A stretch of 60,174 bases of DNA from JAUIEH01 sp964483375 (GTDB lineage: Bacteria; Pseudomonadota; Alphaproteobacteria; Caulobacterales; Maricaulaceae), in contig CAZABJ010000008.1 in NCBI GenBank assembly GCA_964483375.1, positions 1 through 60,174 of the forward strand. The letters run 5' to 3'. Numbering within the stretch: position 1 is the stretch's first letter; every line of letters starts with the position of its first letter. Of the stretch, positions 42,556 to 50,949 are shown piece by piece. Under the pieces are notes generated by a model, which did not search any database, had not been told where the DNA came from, and saw nothing but the letters and a program-made list of their open reading frames with translations. The position numbers were made by a program, and so were the translations under genes.

Positions 42556-43017
42556 TTGGCCAAACCAGAACTCGGCGCGAAACAGACCTGCCCTAACTGC
42601 GGGGCGCGCTTTTACGACCTGAACCGCCGTCCCGCCGTTTGTCCCAAATGCGAGACGTCCTTCGATCCCGAGGAGCTGACCAAGCTGCCTCAGCCGCGCG
42701 CGCCGCGCGCGGCTGAGGCGAAGAAGGAGGCGCCCGCGCCTGAACCGGCCGAGGCCGAGGAGCCCGATGGGTTCGAGGATGAGCCCGACGATACGCCGGA
42801 GATTGATGAAGAGGCCGCGGTCGCCCCCCCGGCGGATGACGCCGATGACGACGCTGAGGACGCTGAGGACGATCTGCCGGACGGCTTCGCCGATGCGGAT
42901 GAGGAAGAAGACAGCGATAGCGAGGACGACGGCGACGTCTTTCTCGAAGAGGACGACGACGGCTTTGACAGCGACAATTTCGGCGACGTGAAACCCAAGG
43001 ATGAAGAAGAAAGCTGA
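42556..43017 (+). CDS. TIGR02300-family zinc-ribbon protein
   Basis: 153 residues. The N-terminus has a C-x2-C ... C-x2-C zinc ribbon (TCPNCGARFYDLNRRPAVCPKC), matching TIGR02300, a family known only from alphaproteobacteria. The rest is very acidic low-complexity sequence rich in Asp and Glu. I start at TTG 42556, six bases after AGGGGG; the upstream ATG at 42487 adds 23 unlikely residues. Function unknown; the arrangement aroA, TIGR02300, tRNA-Ala recurs in the class. Confidence 0.88.
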   Translation: MAKPELGAKQTCPNCGARFYDLNRRPAVCPKCETSFDPEELTKLPQPRAPRAAEAKKEAPAPEPAEAEEPDGFEDEPDDTPEIDEEAAVAPPADDADDDAEDAEDDLPDGFADADEEEDSDSEDDGDVFLEEDDDGFDSDNFGDVKPKDEEES

Positions 43018-43048
43018 GCCGAATTCCGCCCTCGCGCGCGCAAGGCGC

Positions 43049-43076
43049 TTGATCAGACGGGGCTTGGAGGGCTAAA
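43049..43076 (+). promoter_or_regulatory. Putative tRNA-Ala promoter
   Basis: TTGATC (43049-43054), 16 bases, GCTAAA (43071-43076), 20 bases before the mature tRNA 5' end. The -10 fits the GCTANA pattern also seen before chvI and lepA. Confidence 0.45.
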
Positions 43077-43096
43077 CAGCGCGCTCGCTCGCGCGC

Positions 43097-43172
<76 letters not shown>

Positions 43173-43204
43173 GCGCGCCGAAAAGTTCCGTGACCACGCA
43201 AATA

Positions 43205-43228
43205 AAAGCCCCGCTTCGGCGGGGCTTT
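43205..43228 (+). terminator. Rho-independent terminator after tRNA-Ala
   Basis: AAAGCCCCGC, tetraloop TTCG, GCGGGGCTTT: a perfect 10-bp stem, with the T stretch inside the stem end. It begins 33 bases past the tRNA. The AAA/TTT symmetry makes it potentially bidirectional. Confidence 0.85.
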
Positions 43229-43256
43229 GGCGTTCGGTCACGCCTTGACCGACCCG

Positions 43257-43315
43257 GCCGGTCTCACCACTTCCCAGCCGACGACGAGAGACCGGCGCCG
43301 CTGACGGGCCGGTCT
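43257..43315 (+). promoter_or_regulatory. Mutually exclusive hairpins upstream of hsp20
   Basis: AGACCGGC (43289-43296) can pair perfectly with GCCGGTCT at 43257-43264 or with the second copy at 43308-43315. Only one hairpin can form at a time. It lies between the tRNA terminator and the small heat-shock gene. Confidence 0.45.
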
Positions 43316-43322
43316 TGATCGG

Positions 43323-43351
43323 CGCAAGGCGGCTCGACGGAGGGCTTTGCG
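43323..43351 (+). promoter_or_regulatory. Hairpin enclosing the hsp20 ribosome site
   Basis: CGCAAGG (43323-43329) pairs with CTTTGCG (43345-43351), seven pairs with one G-T. The loop carries the GGAGGG ribosome site (43339-43344) and the stem ends two bases before ATG 43354. Position and weakness of the stem fit an RNA thermometer, as known for alphaproteobacterial sHsp genes, but the classical ROSE motif is not evident. Confidence 0.4.
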
Positions 43352-43353
43352 GC

Positions 43354-43770
43354 ATGACGCGGCCAAGTTGGTTCGATAGCCCGTTTCTTCTCGGCTTCGA
43401 TCGCATGCAGGAATTGGCGGAACGGGCCGCCCGGACAGCGTCTGACGGCTATCCGCCCTATAACATCGAGGATCGCGGCGAAGGCCGCATCCGCATCACG
43501 CTTGCTGTGGCCGGGTTCGCCGCAGAGGAGCTGGCCGCGAGCGTCGCAGGCTCGCAATTGGTCTTACGCGGCGAGAAGTCCGACGCGGGCGAGCGGTCTT
43601 TCCTGCATCGCGGCATCGCCGCGCGCCGGTTCCAACGCACCTTCGTTCTTGCGGACGGCTATGAGGTGGAGGGGGCTCAGCTCGAAAACGGTCTCTTGCA
43701 TATCGATGTGCGCCGGCCCGAACCCGCCGTGAGCGAGCGGAAGATCGAAATCAAGAGCGTGGCGGAGTGA
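43354..43770 (+). CDS. Small heat-shock protein, Hsp20/IbpA type
   Basis: 138 residues. Holds unfolding proteins for refolding by DnaK and ClpB. The N-terminal WFDSPFLLGFDRMQEL and YPPYNIE are typical of the alphaproteobacterial HspA/IbpA class, then an alpha-crystallin domain (about 30-125, with ITLAVAGFAAEEL, FLHRGIAARRFQRTF and ENGLLHIDV). ATG 43354 follows GGAGGG. The leader shows hairpins that could mask the ribosome site. A DUF1150 gene follows, its common partner. Confidence 0.95.
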   Translation: MTRPSWFDSPFLLGFDRMQELAERAARTASDGYPPYNIEDRGEGRIRITLAVAGFAAEELAASVAGSQLVLRGEKSDAGERSFLHRGIAARRFQRTFVLADGYEVEGAQLENGLLHIDVRRPEPAVSERKIEIKSVAE

Positions 43771-43864
43771 GCGAAGCGGTGTCCCAACGGGCGGGGTGAG
43801 GTTGCCGTAAGAGAGCGGGCTTCCCATCTCTCTAAGCAACTTGGAAGTACACAGAGCGCCTGAG

Positions 43865-44101
43865 ATGACGAACGAAGAATTCCAAACGCTTGGCGCGCCG
43901 TCGGTGGTCTATGTCCGTGAGATTCTTGGACGTGACTTGATCGGTGAACTCGGCGCGGCCTCACCTGAAGACATCACGCCCGACGCGGTGCTTTACGCGG
44001 TGCACGCCGCGGATGGCGAACGCTTGGCGATCGTGGACAACCGCAATGTCGCGTTCGCTGTCGCCCGTCAGCGTGAGCTTCAACCGGTGAGCGTGCACTA
44101 G
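43865..44101 (+). CDS. DUF1150 family protein
   Basis: 78 residues from ATG 43865. The pattern VVYVREI, LYAVHAADGERLAI and a final QPVSVH matches DUF1150, a small alphaproteobacterial family typically encoded just behind an Hsp20 gene, as here (94 bases). Role unknown; the pairing hints at stress adaptation. An upstream TTG/ATG-type start adding eight residues is less likely. Confidence 0.88.
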   Translation: MTNEEFQTLGAPSVVYVREILGRDLIGELGAASPEDITPDAVLYAVHAADGERLAIVDNRNVAFAVARQRELQPVSVH

Positions 44102-44132
44102 CGGCCGGGCTCGCTTGGCGCAGACGGCGCGC

Positions 44133-44864
44133 TTAGCGCACGGTGTCCGGCGTCACCCCGGTGCGCCGGGTTTCATTCAGACGACCTCGGACGACGAGCG
44201 CTTCAATCAACGCTTCGTTGTCCGGGTTCGCCCCGCCCGAGGCTTGGGCGAGTTCGACCGCGCGGTTCACGTCGCGCTCCGCTTCGTCGAGTTGGCCCAG
44301 CTGCATCAGCGCTTCGGCCCGCAGCCGCAGCGCCAGCTGATCGTCAGGACGTTCGGCCAAGGCGATCGAGAGATCGCGCGCCGCCGCGTCATAGTCGGCC
44401 AAGAGACCGCGTGCGAGGCCGCGCGCGATCAGCAATTCGGCGTTTCCGGGGAGAACCCGCAGGCCTTGGGTCAGCGTGCGTTCGGCTTCCGCCGGAGCGT
44501 TCGCCGCAAGCCATGCGTCGGACGCTTGCAACAGCATCTCCGCACGGATCTCCGCGCTTCCCCCATCCGCGGCGAGCGCGGCGTCTTCCAGCCGCGCGGC
44601 GCCTTCTTCGAATTCGCCCAAAGCGACGAGACCCGCTGCCACGCAATGACGCGCCGGCGCGCCGCCGCCCTCAAACCGCCAAGCTAAGCCGTACTCATAG
44701 CCGCGGTCAGGATCGGTCTCGACCAAGTCCATGCATTCAGCATAGCGGCGTTCTTCGATTTCGTCCCAGCGCGCGTCCTGGGCGATCGCCGCAGACCCGA
44801 CGATCGCCGTCAAAGCGACCCCGGCGAAGAGGGGGCGAACGCGGCGCGTGATGCAATGCGGCAT
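44133..44864 (-). CDS. Secreted TPR-repeat protein
   Basis: 243 residues from ATG 44864, with a signal peptide cut near AIAQ (residue 29-30). At least three tetratricopeptide-like helical pairs follow (for example AEAERTLTQGLRVLPGNAELL, then DAAARDLSIALAERPDD and DEAERDVNRAVELA). Probably a periplasmic protein-binding scaffold. ATG lies behind a GAGAGG stretch. It shares its strand with the alpha/beta-hydrolase gene upstream, 127 bases away. No specific partner is evident. Confidence 0.8.
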   Translation of the reverse strand: MPHCITRRVRPLFAGVALTAIVGSAAIAQDARWDEIEERRYAECMDLVETDPDRGYEYGLAWRFEGGGAPARHCVAAGLVALGEFEEGAARLEDAALAADGGSAEIRAEMLLQASDAWLAANAPAEAERTLTQGLRVLPGNAELLIARGLARGLLADYDAAARDLSIALAERPDDQLALRLRAEALMQLGQLDEAERDVNRAVELAQASGGANPDNEALIEALVVRGRLNETRRTGVTPDTVR

Positions 44865-44991
44865 AGCTCTCGATCCTCTCGGCGACGACCTCATCATTCC
44901 TGCGTGCAGTCGTAAGCCCGTGCGCCCTGTGACGCAACGCGGGACCCCGCGGATTTCCTGCAAGTGCGGCCTTGGCGCCAGGGCGTGCGGC

Positions 44992-45774
44992 TCAGCGCGC
45001 GGCGTGGGTTTCATCGACACGCGCGCACAACCCGGCCGCACGGTCGCTCAAGCGCCGCAAATCTTGGTCCGTCGAAAGGCGATGATCCCCGCCTTTGATA
45101 AGTTCCAAGGCGACGTCGCCGCCCGTCATGGTTTCGGCGAGCATCAGCGCGTGGCTCCAGGGAACGTCAGGATCGGCGGTGCCCTGAAGAATGTGGGTTG
45201 GGCCGGAAAACGTATAAGGCGCATCCAAAACCAGATGCGCTTTGCCGTCTTCGAAGAGCTTCCGCGTGAAGGGCACGGGCTCGCCATAGGCTGACGGAGC
45301 GAGCCACTCGCCCTCCGTCTCCACCGCGGCCCGCGCCGCATCAGTCATGCGCGGCCAAGTCAGACGCGCGGTGAAATCCGGGGCGGGCGCGACAAGCAAG
45401 AGCGCTGCGGCCTTTTCCGGTCGCGCCCGTGCGGCGAGAAGCGCGATCCAGGCTCCCATCGAAGAGCCGACAAAGAGCTGGCGCCCCTCGGTCAGCCCAT
45501 CGAGAACGTCCAACGCATCGGCCAGCCACTGGCTGACGCCGCCGTCCCGAAAATCGCCGCCGGAGCGCCCGTGTCCAAAATAGTCGAACCGGACGAAAGC
45601 GCGCTTTTCGCGTTCGGCCCACGCGTCGAGCGCGACCGCCTTGGTTCCGTCCATGTCCGAGTTGAAGCCGCAGAACCAGACGACGCCGACGCCGTTCCCG
45701 CGGCCCGTCCGGCGTCGATAGGCCAGGGGCGGGCCCCCGTCTCGGCGCAGCTCTTCAATCAGCGGCTCAGACAT
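44992..45774 (-). CDS. Alpha/beta hydrolase
   Basis: 260 residues from ATG 45774 (MSEPLIEEL). Nucleophile serine in the elbow GSSMGAW, Asp in TADPDVPW and His in GGDHRLS give a full triad. WFCGFNSDMDGTKA and DYFGHGRSGGDF resemble the carboxylesterase/acyl-protein thioesterase group related to ABHD10. Soluble, substrate unknown. Only 36 bases separate its start from the divergent glycosyltransferase gene, so the promoters must overlap coding DNA. Confidence 0.88.
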   Translation of the reverse strand: MSEPLIEELRRDGGPPLAYRRRTGRGNGVGVVWFCGFNSDMDGTKAVALDAWAEREKRAFVRFDYFGHGRSGGDFRDGGVSQWLADALDVLDGLTEGRQLFVGSSMGAWIALLAARARPEKAAALLLVAPAPDFTARLTWPRMTDAARAAVETEGEWLAPSAYGEPVPFTRKLFEDGKAHLVLDAPYTFSGPTHILQGTADPDVPWSHALMLAETMTGGDVALELIKGGDHRLSTDQDLRRLSDRAAGLCARVDETHAAR

Positions 45775-45810
45775 CGCTTTCCTCACGCGAACGCGGCTAC
45801 GCTGTGGCTT

Positions 45811-47007
45811 ATGAGAATCGTCGAGGCGCGCCAAGGCGTCCATTCGTCGTCATTGACCGTGTTGCAGGTCACGCCTGCGCTCGATGCCGGCGGGGTGGAG
45901 CGCACCACGGTCGACATCGCAGCCGCGATCGTCGCGGCGGGCGGGCGGGCTTTGGTGGCCTCTGAAGGCGGGCGGCTCGAAGGCGAACTGGCCCAAGCGG
46001 GCGGGGAGCTGCATCGCCTTCCCGCGGCGACGAAAAACCCCGCGCTCTTGGCGGGGAACGCGGTTCGCTTGGCCAGGCTCATTCGGCGGGAAGACGCGAG
46101 CCTCGTCCATGCTCGCTCGCGCGCGCCTGCATGGAGCGCGATGTGGGCGGCGCGCCTGACAGGGCGGCCTTTCGTCACCACCTATGCCGGGATCCATAAC
46201 GCACGGACAGGGGTCAAACGGTTTTATAATTCGATCATGGCGCGCGGAGATGTGGTGATCGCCAATTCGCGCTTCACCGCCGCACATCTTGGCCGGGAAC
46301 ATGGAACGCCGCCGGAGCGCGTGACGGTCATTCCGCGCGGCGTCGACGTCGCCGCGCTGAGCCCCACGGCGGTGTCCGCGGAGCGCTTGACGGCCTTGCG
46401 CAAAGACTGGGGCCTCGAACACGAGCTCCGCCCGATTGCGCTGCTGCCGGGTCGACTGACGCGGTGGAAAGGCCAGATGGTGGCGATCGAGGCGCTGGCG
46501 GCGCTGCGGGACGATACGGCCCCGCCGCCATGCGTGTTGGTGCTGCTGGGGGACGATCAGGGCCGTACGGCCTATCGCGACGCGCTGGTCGCGCGGGCTG
46601 AGGCGTTAGGCGTCGCCGCCGACGTTAAGCTGCCCGGTCACGGTTCGGACATGCCCGCCGCCTATGCTCTGGCGGATTTGGTGATATCCGCTTCCACCGA
46701 CCCAGAGGCCTTCGGGCGGGTGGCGGTCGAAGCGCAATGCATGGAGCGCTTGGTCATCGCAACGGATCACGGTGGCGCCCAAGAGACAGTGCTTGACGGC
46801 GAAACGGGGTATTTGGTTGCTCCTGGTGATTCGGCGGCCTTGGCGGAAGCGCTTCGCTCGGCGCTGTCGCTGACGGCGGGCGAGCGGTTGAGTATCGGCG
46901 AGAAAGCAGCGAAGCGGGCGCGGTTGTTGTTTTCAGTCGCTGCAATGCAAGAGGCGACATTGAACGCATATCGCAGACTGTTGGAGGCGGAAGCGGATGA
47001 CGCGTGA
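45811..47007 (+). CDS. GT4-family glycosyltransferase
   Basis: 398-residue GT-B fold enzyme. N-terminal VTPALDAGGVERTTVDIA is the acceptor-side start; the donor side shows LLPGRLTRWKGQ and ASTDPEAFGRVAVEAQCMERLVIATDHGG, the E-x7-E type signature of GT4. Likely a cytoplasmic-face lipopolysaccharide or exopolysaccharide glycosyltransferase. Overlaps the next gene by 11 bases, so both probably act in one pathway. Confidence 0.93.
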   Translation: MRIVEARQGVHSSSLTVLQVTPALDAGGVERTTVDIAAAIVAAGGRALVASEGGRLEGELAQAGGELHRLPAATKNPALLAGNAVRLARLIRREDASLVHARSRAPAWSAMWAARLTGRPFVTTYAGIHNARTGVKRFYNSIMARGDVVIANSRFTAAHLGREHGTPPERVTVIPRGVDVAALSPTAVSAERLTALRKDWGLEHELRPIALLPGRLTRWKGQMVAIEALAALRDDTAPPPCVLVLLGDDQGRTAYRDALVARAEALGVAADVKLPGHGSDMPAAYALADLVISASTDPEAFGRVAVEAQCMERLVIATDHGGAQETVLDGETGYLVAPGDSAALAEALRSALSLTAGERLSIGEKAAKRARLLFSVAAMQEATLNAYRRLLEAEADDA

Positions 47008-47992
47008 AGCCGAACGGATCCTGGTCGTGAAATTGGCGGGCCTGGCGAGCTTCGTTCAGGCTTTGCCGGCGATGAAGGCGCTGCGGGCGGCGCATCGTTC
47101 GGCGCATATTCTGCTGTTGACTGACCCAGCCTTGGAGGGGCTCGCCGCTGACGTCCCCTATATCGACGAAGTGGACTCGATTGGGAATTTGGACGACCCG
47201 GCCGGGCTGGCGAAAGCGGCGCAGCGGCTCAAAGGCTATAAGTTCGCCAGGGTCTACGATCTCGACCGGTCCGAACGCTCCGAGCGGGTGTTCAACGCGA
47301 TGAAGCCTTTCCCGCCGGTTTGGAGCGGGTCCGCGCGCGGCGCGAAATTCCGGTTCAATCCCAGCCCCTCCCTCCATCCCTGCGACGTCGGCTTGCAGCA
47401 ACTGGTTCACGCCGGATTGGACATTGGGAGCGGCTCGGGCTTCCCAGACGCCTCCTGGGCGACCACTGCGCGCCATGCGGCCCCGAGCTTGAAGCCCGCC
47501 TTTTTCGGATTGTCCGCGCCGTTCGTGCTCGTTGCGCCGGTGGTGCAGCGCGACGGCGACCCGCCGCATTGGCCCACCGCGCGCTTTGCGGGGCTCGCCG
47601 CCCGCCTGATCGCCCGCGGAGTGGCGGTGGCCATCGTCACCGAGCCCGCCGACAAGGGCGCAGGCCGCGCGATCATTCAGGCTTGCCCCGACGCCAAAGA
47701 CCTTGGCCAACGCGCCGACCTCACCCAAGTCGCCGCATTGGCGTGTGAGGCGTCGGGCGCTTTCGGGCACTATGACACCGGGGTTCTGCACCTGGCCGCC
47801 GCGGCTGGCGCCCGCACGATCTCAATCGCGCCCAGCCATGAAGAGGCGGGGAAGAACGGACCGCGCGGGGAGGGCATCGTCACCCTGGCCGCGCCGGATC
47901 CGGCGACCTTGACGGTGGAGTACGCCGCCTCGACTTTGGCGATGTTCGCCGGCATCGGCGCGCTGAAAACGCAAAGCGCCGCGGGGGCGTAG
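46997..47992 (+). CDS. GT9-family (heptosyltransferase-like) glycosyltransferase
   Basis: 331 residues. ILVVKLAGLASFVQALPAMKALR is the usual GT9 start (ILVIRLGGLGD-like), and GHYDTGVLHLAAAAGARTISI the donor-binding end (like NDSGLMHLAAAL). Expected to add heptose or a related sugar to lipopolysaccharide core. ATG 46997 lies nine bases after GGAGG inside the GT4 gene. It is close to the infC leader, 157 bases downstream. Confidence 0.9.
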   Translation: MTREAERILVVKLAGLASFVQALPAMKALRAAHRSAHILLLTDPALEGLAADVPYIDEVDSIGNLDDPAGLAKAAQRLKGYKFARVYDLDRSERSERVFNAMKPFPPVWSGSARGAKFRFNPSPSLHPCDVGLQQLVHAGLDIGSGSGFPDASWATTARHAAPSLKPAFFGLSAPFVLVAPVVQRDGDPPHWPTARFAGLAARLIARGVAVAIVTEPADKGAGRAIIQACPDAKDLGQRADLTQVAALACEASGAFGHYDTGVLHLAAAAGARTISIAPSHEEAGKNGPRGEGIVTLAAPDPATLTVEYAASTLAMFAGIGALKTQSAAGA

Positions 47993-48136
47993 GGGACGCG
48001 TTAGGGTTTTCGCCTCGTTTCCGCCTCAAGACTGGCGTATAAGCTCCTCTTGGAAACCTACGCGCTGTTTCGATTGCGGGCTTGACCCTCGCGATCGGAT
48101 GGGGCGTGAAGGGGCTCCGCGATCATAAACGGCATG

Positions 48137-48152
48137 AAGGAGAAGCCGCATA
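48137..48152 (+). promoter_or_regulatory. infC ribosome site and ATA start codon
   Basis: AAGGAG (48137-48142), seven bases, ATA (48150-48152). The ATA is followed by codons for ARRPM, the conserved IF3 N-terminus. Rare start codons in infC are the basis of IF3 autoregulation in E. coli (AUU). Confidence 0.8.
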
Positions 48153-48686
48153 GCACGCAGACCGATGCCCGCCCAACCGACCAAAGAGGGCCCGCGCGTC
48201 AACCGCGATATTCGCGTCCCGCGCGTTTTGTTGATTGATGAAAACGGCGAGAAACAGGGCGAAATGCCTGTCGAAGCCGCATTGGAAGCCGCCGAAGAGG
48301 CTGGGCTTGACCTCGTCGAGGTGTCGCCTACGTCCCAGCCGCCGGTTTGCAAGATTCTCGACTACGGCAAATACAAATTTCAAGAGCAAAAGAAGAAAGC
48401 CGAAGCGAAGAAGAATCAGCGCACGGCTGACCTCAAAGAAATAAAAATGCGCCCGAATATTGACGCGCATGACTACGAGACTAAAGCGCGTAAGATCCGC
48501 GAGTTTTTCTCTGAGGGCGATAAAGTCAAAATCACGTTGCGGTTCCGCGGGCGAGAGATGGCGCACCAAGACCGCGGCGTGGAGCTGTTGGCCCGGGTGA
48601 AGGAAGAGTTTTCCGAAATCGCCAAGGTTGAATTCGAGCCCAAGCTCGAAGGGCGGCAAATGATCATGGTCATGGCGCCGCGCTAA
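48150..48686 (+). CDS. infC: Translation initiation factor IF-3
   Basis: 178 residues starting at ATA. IF3 binds 30S subunits, checks the start codon and initiator tRNA, and prevents 70S formation. The N-domain NRDIRVPRVLLIDENGE, the Lys-rich linker (EQKKKAEAKKNQ) and the C-domain (EIKMRPNIDAHDY, ITLRFRGREMAH) are complete. The ATG at 48165 would lose ARRP, conserved in the family. Autoregulation through start-codon discrimination is the known consequence of such starts. Unlike most genomes, rpmI-rplT does not follow directly: a four-gene operon intervenes. Confidence 0.96.
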   Translation: MARRPMPAQPTKEGPRVNRDIRVPRVLLIDENGEKQGEMPVEAALEAAEEAGLDLVEVSPTSQPPVCKILDYGKYKFQEQKKKAEAKKNQRTADLKEIKMRPNIDAHDYETKARKIREFFSEGDKVKITLRFRGREMAHQDRGVELLARVKEEFSEIAKVEFEPKLEGRQMIMVMAPR

Positions 48687-48770
48687 GTCGCACGGCGTGA
48701 ATGAGGCGGATGCGGTTGAGAGGCCGGCGATGCGGACCGACATGAAACGAAGCGCTGAAGGAGCTGCGTA

Positions 48771-49139
48771 ATGCGCGCCATTTGCCTGTTCGCCGCCGCC
48801 TCGGCGCTGCTGCTCGCCGCCCCGGCCGCGGCTTGCCCCTGGGGGGGGAGCGGAACGCACGCCGCCCCCTCGACGGGGTGGGGGTCTGACTTCGCGTCGG
48901 ATCCGACGGCCTTCTATACCGCCATTGCGTCCGCGCCGAGTTTGATCGCCATGCCCCCGCCGCCAACCGAGGAGCAGCGCGCAGAAGCTCTCCAGTCCGT
49001 CCGAGGTGAGTTGTTGGAGCGTTTTAACCTCCGGCGTCCCAACAGGGGGCCGACGGATGACGGCGAACGCGTCGCGGTCGCTGAAGAGCCGGACACGCCG
49101 GCCACGCCGGTCGCGCGGATCGGGAAACACGGCTCGTAA
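48771..49139 (+). CDS. Small secreted protein of unknown function
   Basis: 122 residues, signal peptide cut near AAA (residue 20-21), then CPWGGSGTHAAP and a low-complexity Ser/Pro/Thr-rich chain with one charged helix (TEEQRAEALQSVRGELLERFN). The Cys right after the cut could be a lipid site, although the preceding residues are not a classical lipobox. ATG follows AAGGAG. Stop overlaps the ABC ATPase start by one base, so it is the first gene of that operon. No homologue recognised. Confidence 0.75.
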   Translation: MRAICLFAAASALLLAAPAAACPWGGSGTHAAPSTGWGSDFASDPTAFYTAIASAPSLIAMPPPPTEEQRAEALQSVRGELLERFNLRRPNRGPTDDGERVAVAEEPDTPATPVARIGKHGS

Positions 49140-49771
49140 TGATCGCCGTGGAGGGGCTGCAATGCGCCTATGAGGGGCGCATCGTGCTCGCCATTGATCA
49201 TTGGCGGGTGGCGGAGGGCGCAGCGAGCCTCGTTCTCGGGCCCTCGGGCAGCGGCAAGACCACGCTTCTCCACGCATTGGCGGGCGTTTTGCGACCCCAA
49301 GCCGGGCAAGTGCATATCGACGGCTGCGACATCACGGCGCTCGCCGGCGCCGCGTTGGACCGCTTTCGCGGAGCTCATATCGGCGTGGTCTTCCAAAACA
49401 TCCATCTCATTCCAGCCCTGACGGTCCGCGGGAACTTGCGGCTCGCCGCCCAGCTCTCGCGGTCCGCCGACGCAGAAACGCGCATCGAGCCCATGCTAGA
49501 GCGCTTGGGCTTGATCCATCGCGCCGACGCCAAGCCGCGGCAGCTGTCGCGCGGGGAGGCCCAGCGCGCCGCCATCGCGCGGGCGCTCTTGCCGCGGCCG
49601 AAGGTCCTGCTCGCCGATGAGCCAAGCTCCGCGCTTGACGACGGCAATGCGGCGGAGCTGGTGGCGCTCTTGAAAGAGGAAGCCCAGGCGGCGGGGGCGA
49701 CCATGGTCATCGCGACCCATGATCAGCGTCTGCGGAAGGCGTTTGAAGCGCGGCTGGAGCTCGCCGCCTGA
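49139..49771 (+). CDS. LolD/MacB-type ABC transporter ATPase
   Basis: 210 residues. Walker A GPSGSGKT, Q loop VFQNIHLIP, signature LSRGEAQRAAIARAL (variant of LSGGQ), Walker B VLLADEP and the switch His in ATHDQR. The type energises FtsX-like permeases that extract or move lipoproteins and other envelope substrates rather than import solutes. Its permease gene overlaps it by one base. Substrate unknown. Confidence 0.94.
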   Translation: MIAVEGLQCAYEGRIVLAIDHWRVAEGAASLVLGPSGSGKTTLLHALAGVLRPQAGQVHIDGCDITALAGAALDRFRGAHIGVVFQNIHLIPALTVRGNLRLAAQLSRSADAETRIEPMLERLGLIHRADAKPRQLSRGEAQRAAIARALLPRPKVLLADEPSSALDDGNAAELVALLKEEAQAAGATMVIATHDQRLRKAFEARLELAA

Positions 49772-50949
49772 TGGGACCGATCGCGCTTGCCTTCGCCTAT
49801 CTGCGCGACCGCGCTTTAACCGCGGGGCTCAACGTCACATTGATGGCGTTGGGCGTCGCGACGGCGGCGGGTCTTTTGTTGGTGTCCCACCAAACCGAGG
49901 CGCGCTTGGACCGCGATGCGGCGGGTTTGGACATGGTGGTCGGCGCTAAAGGCAGCCCGCTGCAACTCATTCTGTCGGCGATTTATCACGCAGATGTTCC
50001 CGTCGGTAACGTGCCGCTGTCCGCTGTGGAGCGGATCCGGTCAGACCGTTTTGTCGAGCAAGCCATCCCCGTGGCGCTTGGCGACAGCTTCCGGGGTTTT
50101 CGCATCGTCGGGGCGACCCACGACTACCCCGCGCTCTATGGGGCGGATGTCGCCGAGGGTCGGCTTTGGGACGGCGCGCTGGAGGCGACGTTTGGCGCCA
50201 CGGTCGCCCGTCGGGTCGGCGTAGCGGTGGGCGATCGCTTTGTCCCTAGCCATGGGATGGGGGAGGGCGGCGCCTCCCATGACCACGCCTTGATCGAAAT
50301 TGTCGGCGTGTTTGAACCCACGGGCTCCGTGCTCGACCGCTTGGTGCTGACTGATATCGAAACGGTTTGGGTGGCCCATGGCCAGTCCGCCGAGATGCCT
50401 GTCGACGAACTGGAAGTGACCGCTATTCTCACGAGTTTCCGCTCGCCCCTCGCGGCGGCGACGCTTCGCCAGAGCATCGACGAAGAAACCCAAATGATGA
50501 CCGCCAGCGTGCCTCAAGAGCTCGCGCGCTTGCGGGTCCTGATTGGGGCGGGGCTGGACGCAATGCAGGCGTTCGCATGGATTTTGATCGCAGCGGCGGG
50601 GGCTGGCGTGTTCGTGACCTTGTTCGCCGCCATGCGCGAACGCGCCGCTGACATCGCGTTGATGCGCGTGATGGGCGCGACGCAGGTCCGCGTGTTCACG
50701 CAAGTGTTAGTAGAGGCGCTGGTCACCGCTGTTTTAGGCGTGGTGATTGGACTTGCGCTCGCCCATGCGGGCGTCGAGATTTTCGGACGCGCAGCCGGTC
50801 AGGCGCGCGACGCCGCCATCACCGGCATGGCGATTGCGCCGGGCGAGGCGTTCGTGGCGCTAGCGGCCGTGTTTGTCGCCCTGTTAGCGGCCGCCTTGCC
50901 GGCGGTCGTCGCCTACCGCGTGGATTTGATGAGGACGTTGACGCGATGA
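49771..50949 (+). CDS. FtsX-like ABC transporter permease
   Basis: 392 residues. First helix near 17-36, a large periplasmic region (about 40-255), then three C-terminal helices (ILIAAAGAGVFVTLFAAM, then VLVEALVTAVLGVVIGLAL and FVALLAAALPAVVAY), the MacB/LolC layout. MRERAADIALMRVMGATQ is the conserved FtsX-family coupling helix. Pairs with the ATPase gene upstream and overlaps the DUF3299 gene by four bases downstream. Confidence 0.92.
   Translation: MGPIALAFAYLRDRALTAGLNVTLMALGVATAAGLLLVSHQTEARLDRDAAGLDMVVGAKGSPLQLILSAIYHADVPVGNVPLSAVERIRSDRFVEQAIPVALGDSFRGFRIVGATHDYPALYGADVAEGRLWDGALEATFGATVARRVGVAVGDRFVPSHGMGEGGASHDHALIEIVGVFEPTGSVLDRLVLTDIETVWVAHGQSAEMPVDELEVTAILTSFRSPLAAATLRQSIDEETQMMTASVPQELARLRVLIGAGLDAMQAFAWILIAAAGAGVFVTLFAAMRERAADIALMRVMGATQVRVFTQVLVEALVTAVLGVVIGLALAHAGVEIFGRAAGQARDAAITGMAIAPGEAFVALAAVFVALLAAALPAVVAYRVDLMRTLTR

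Noticed and set aside
48123..49277. 384-codon minus frame across infC and the next gene
   Set aside because: Spans two plus-strand genes and has no domain.
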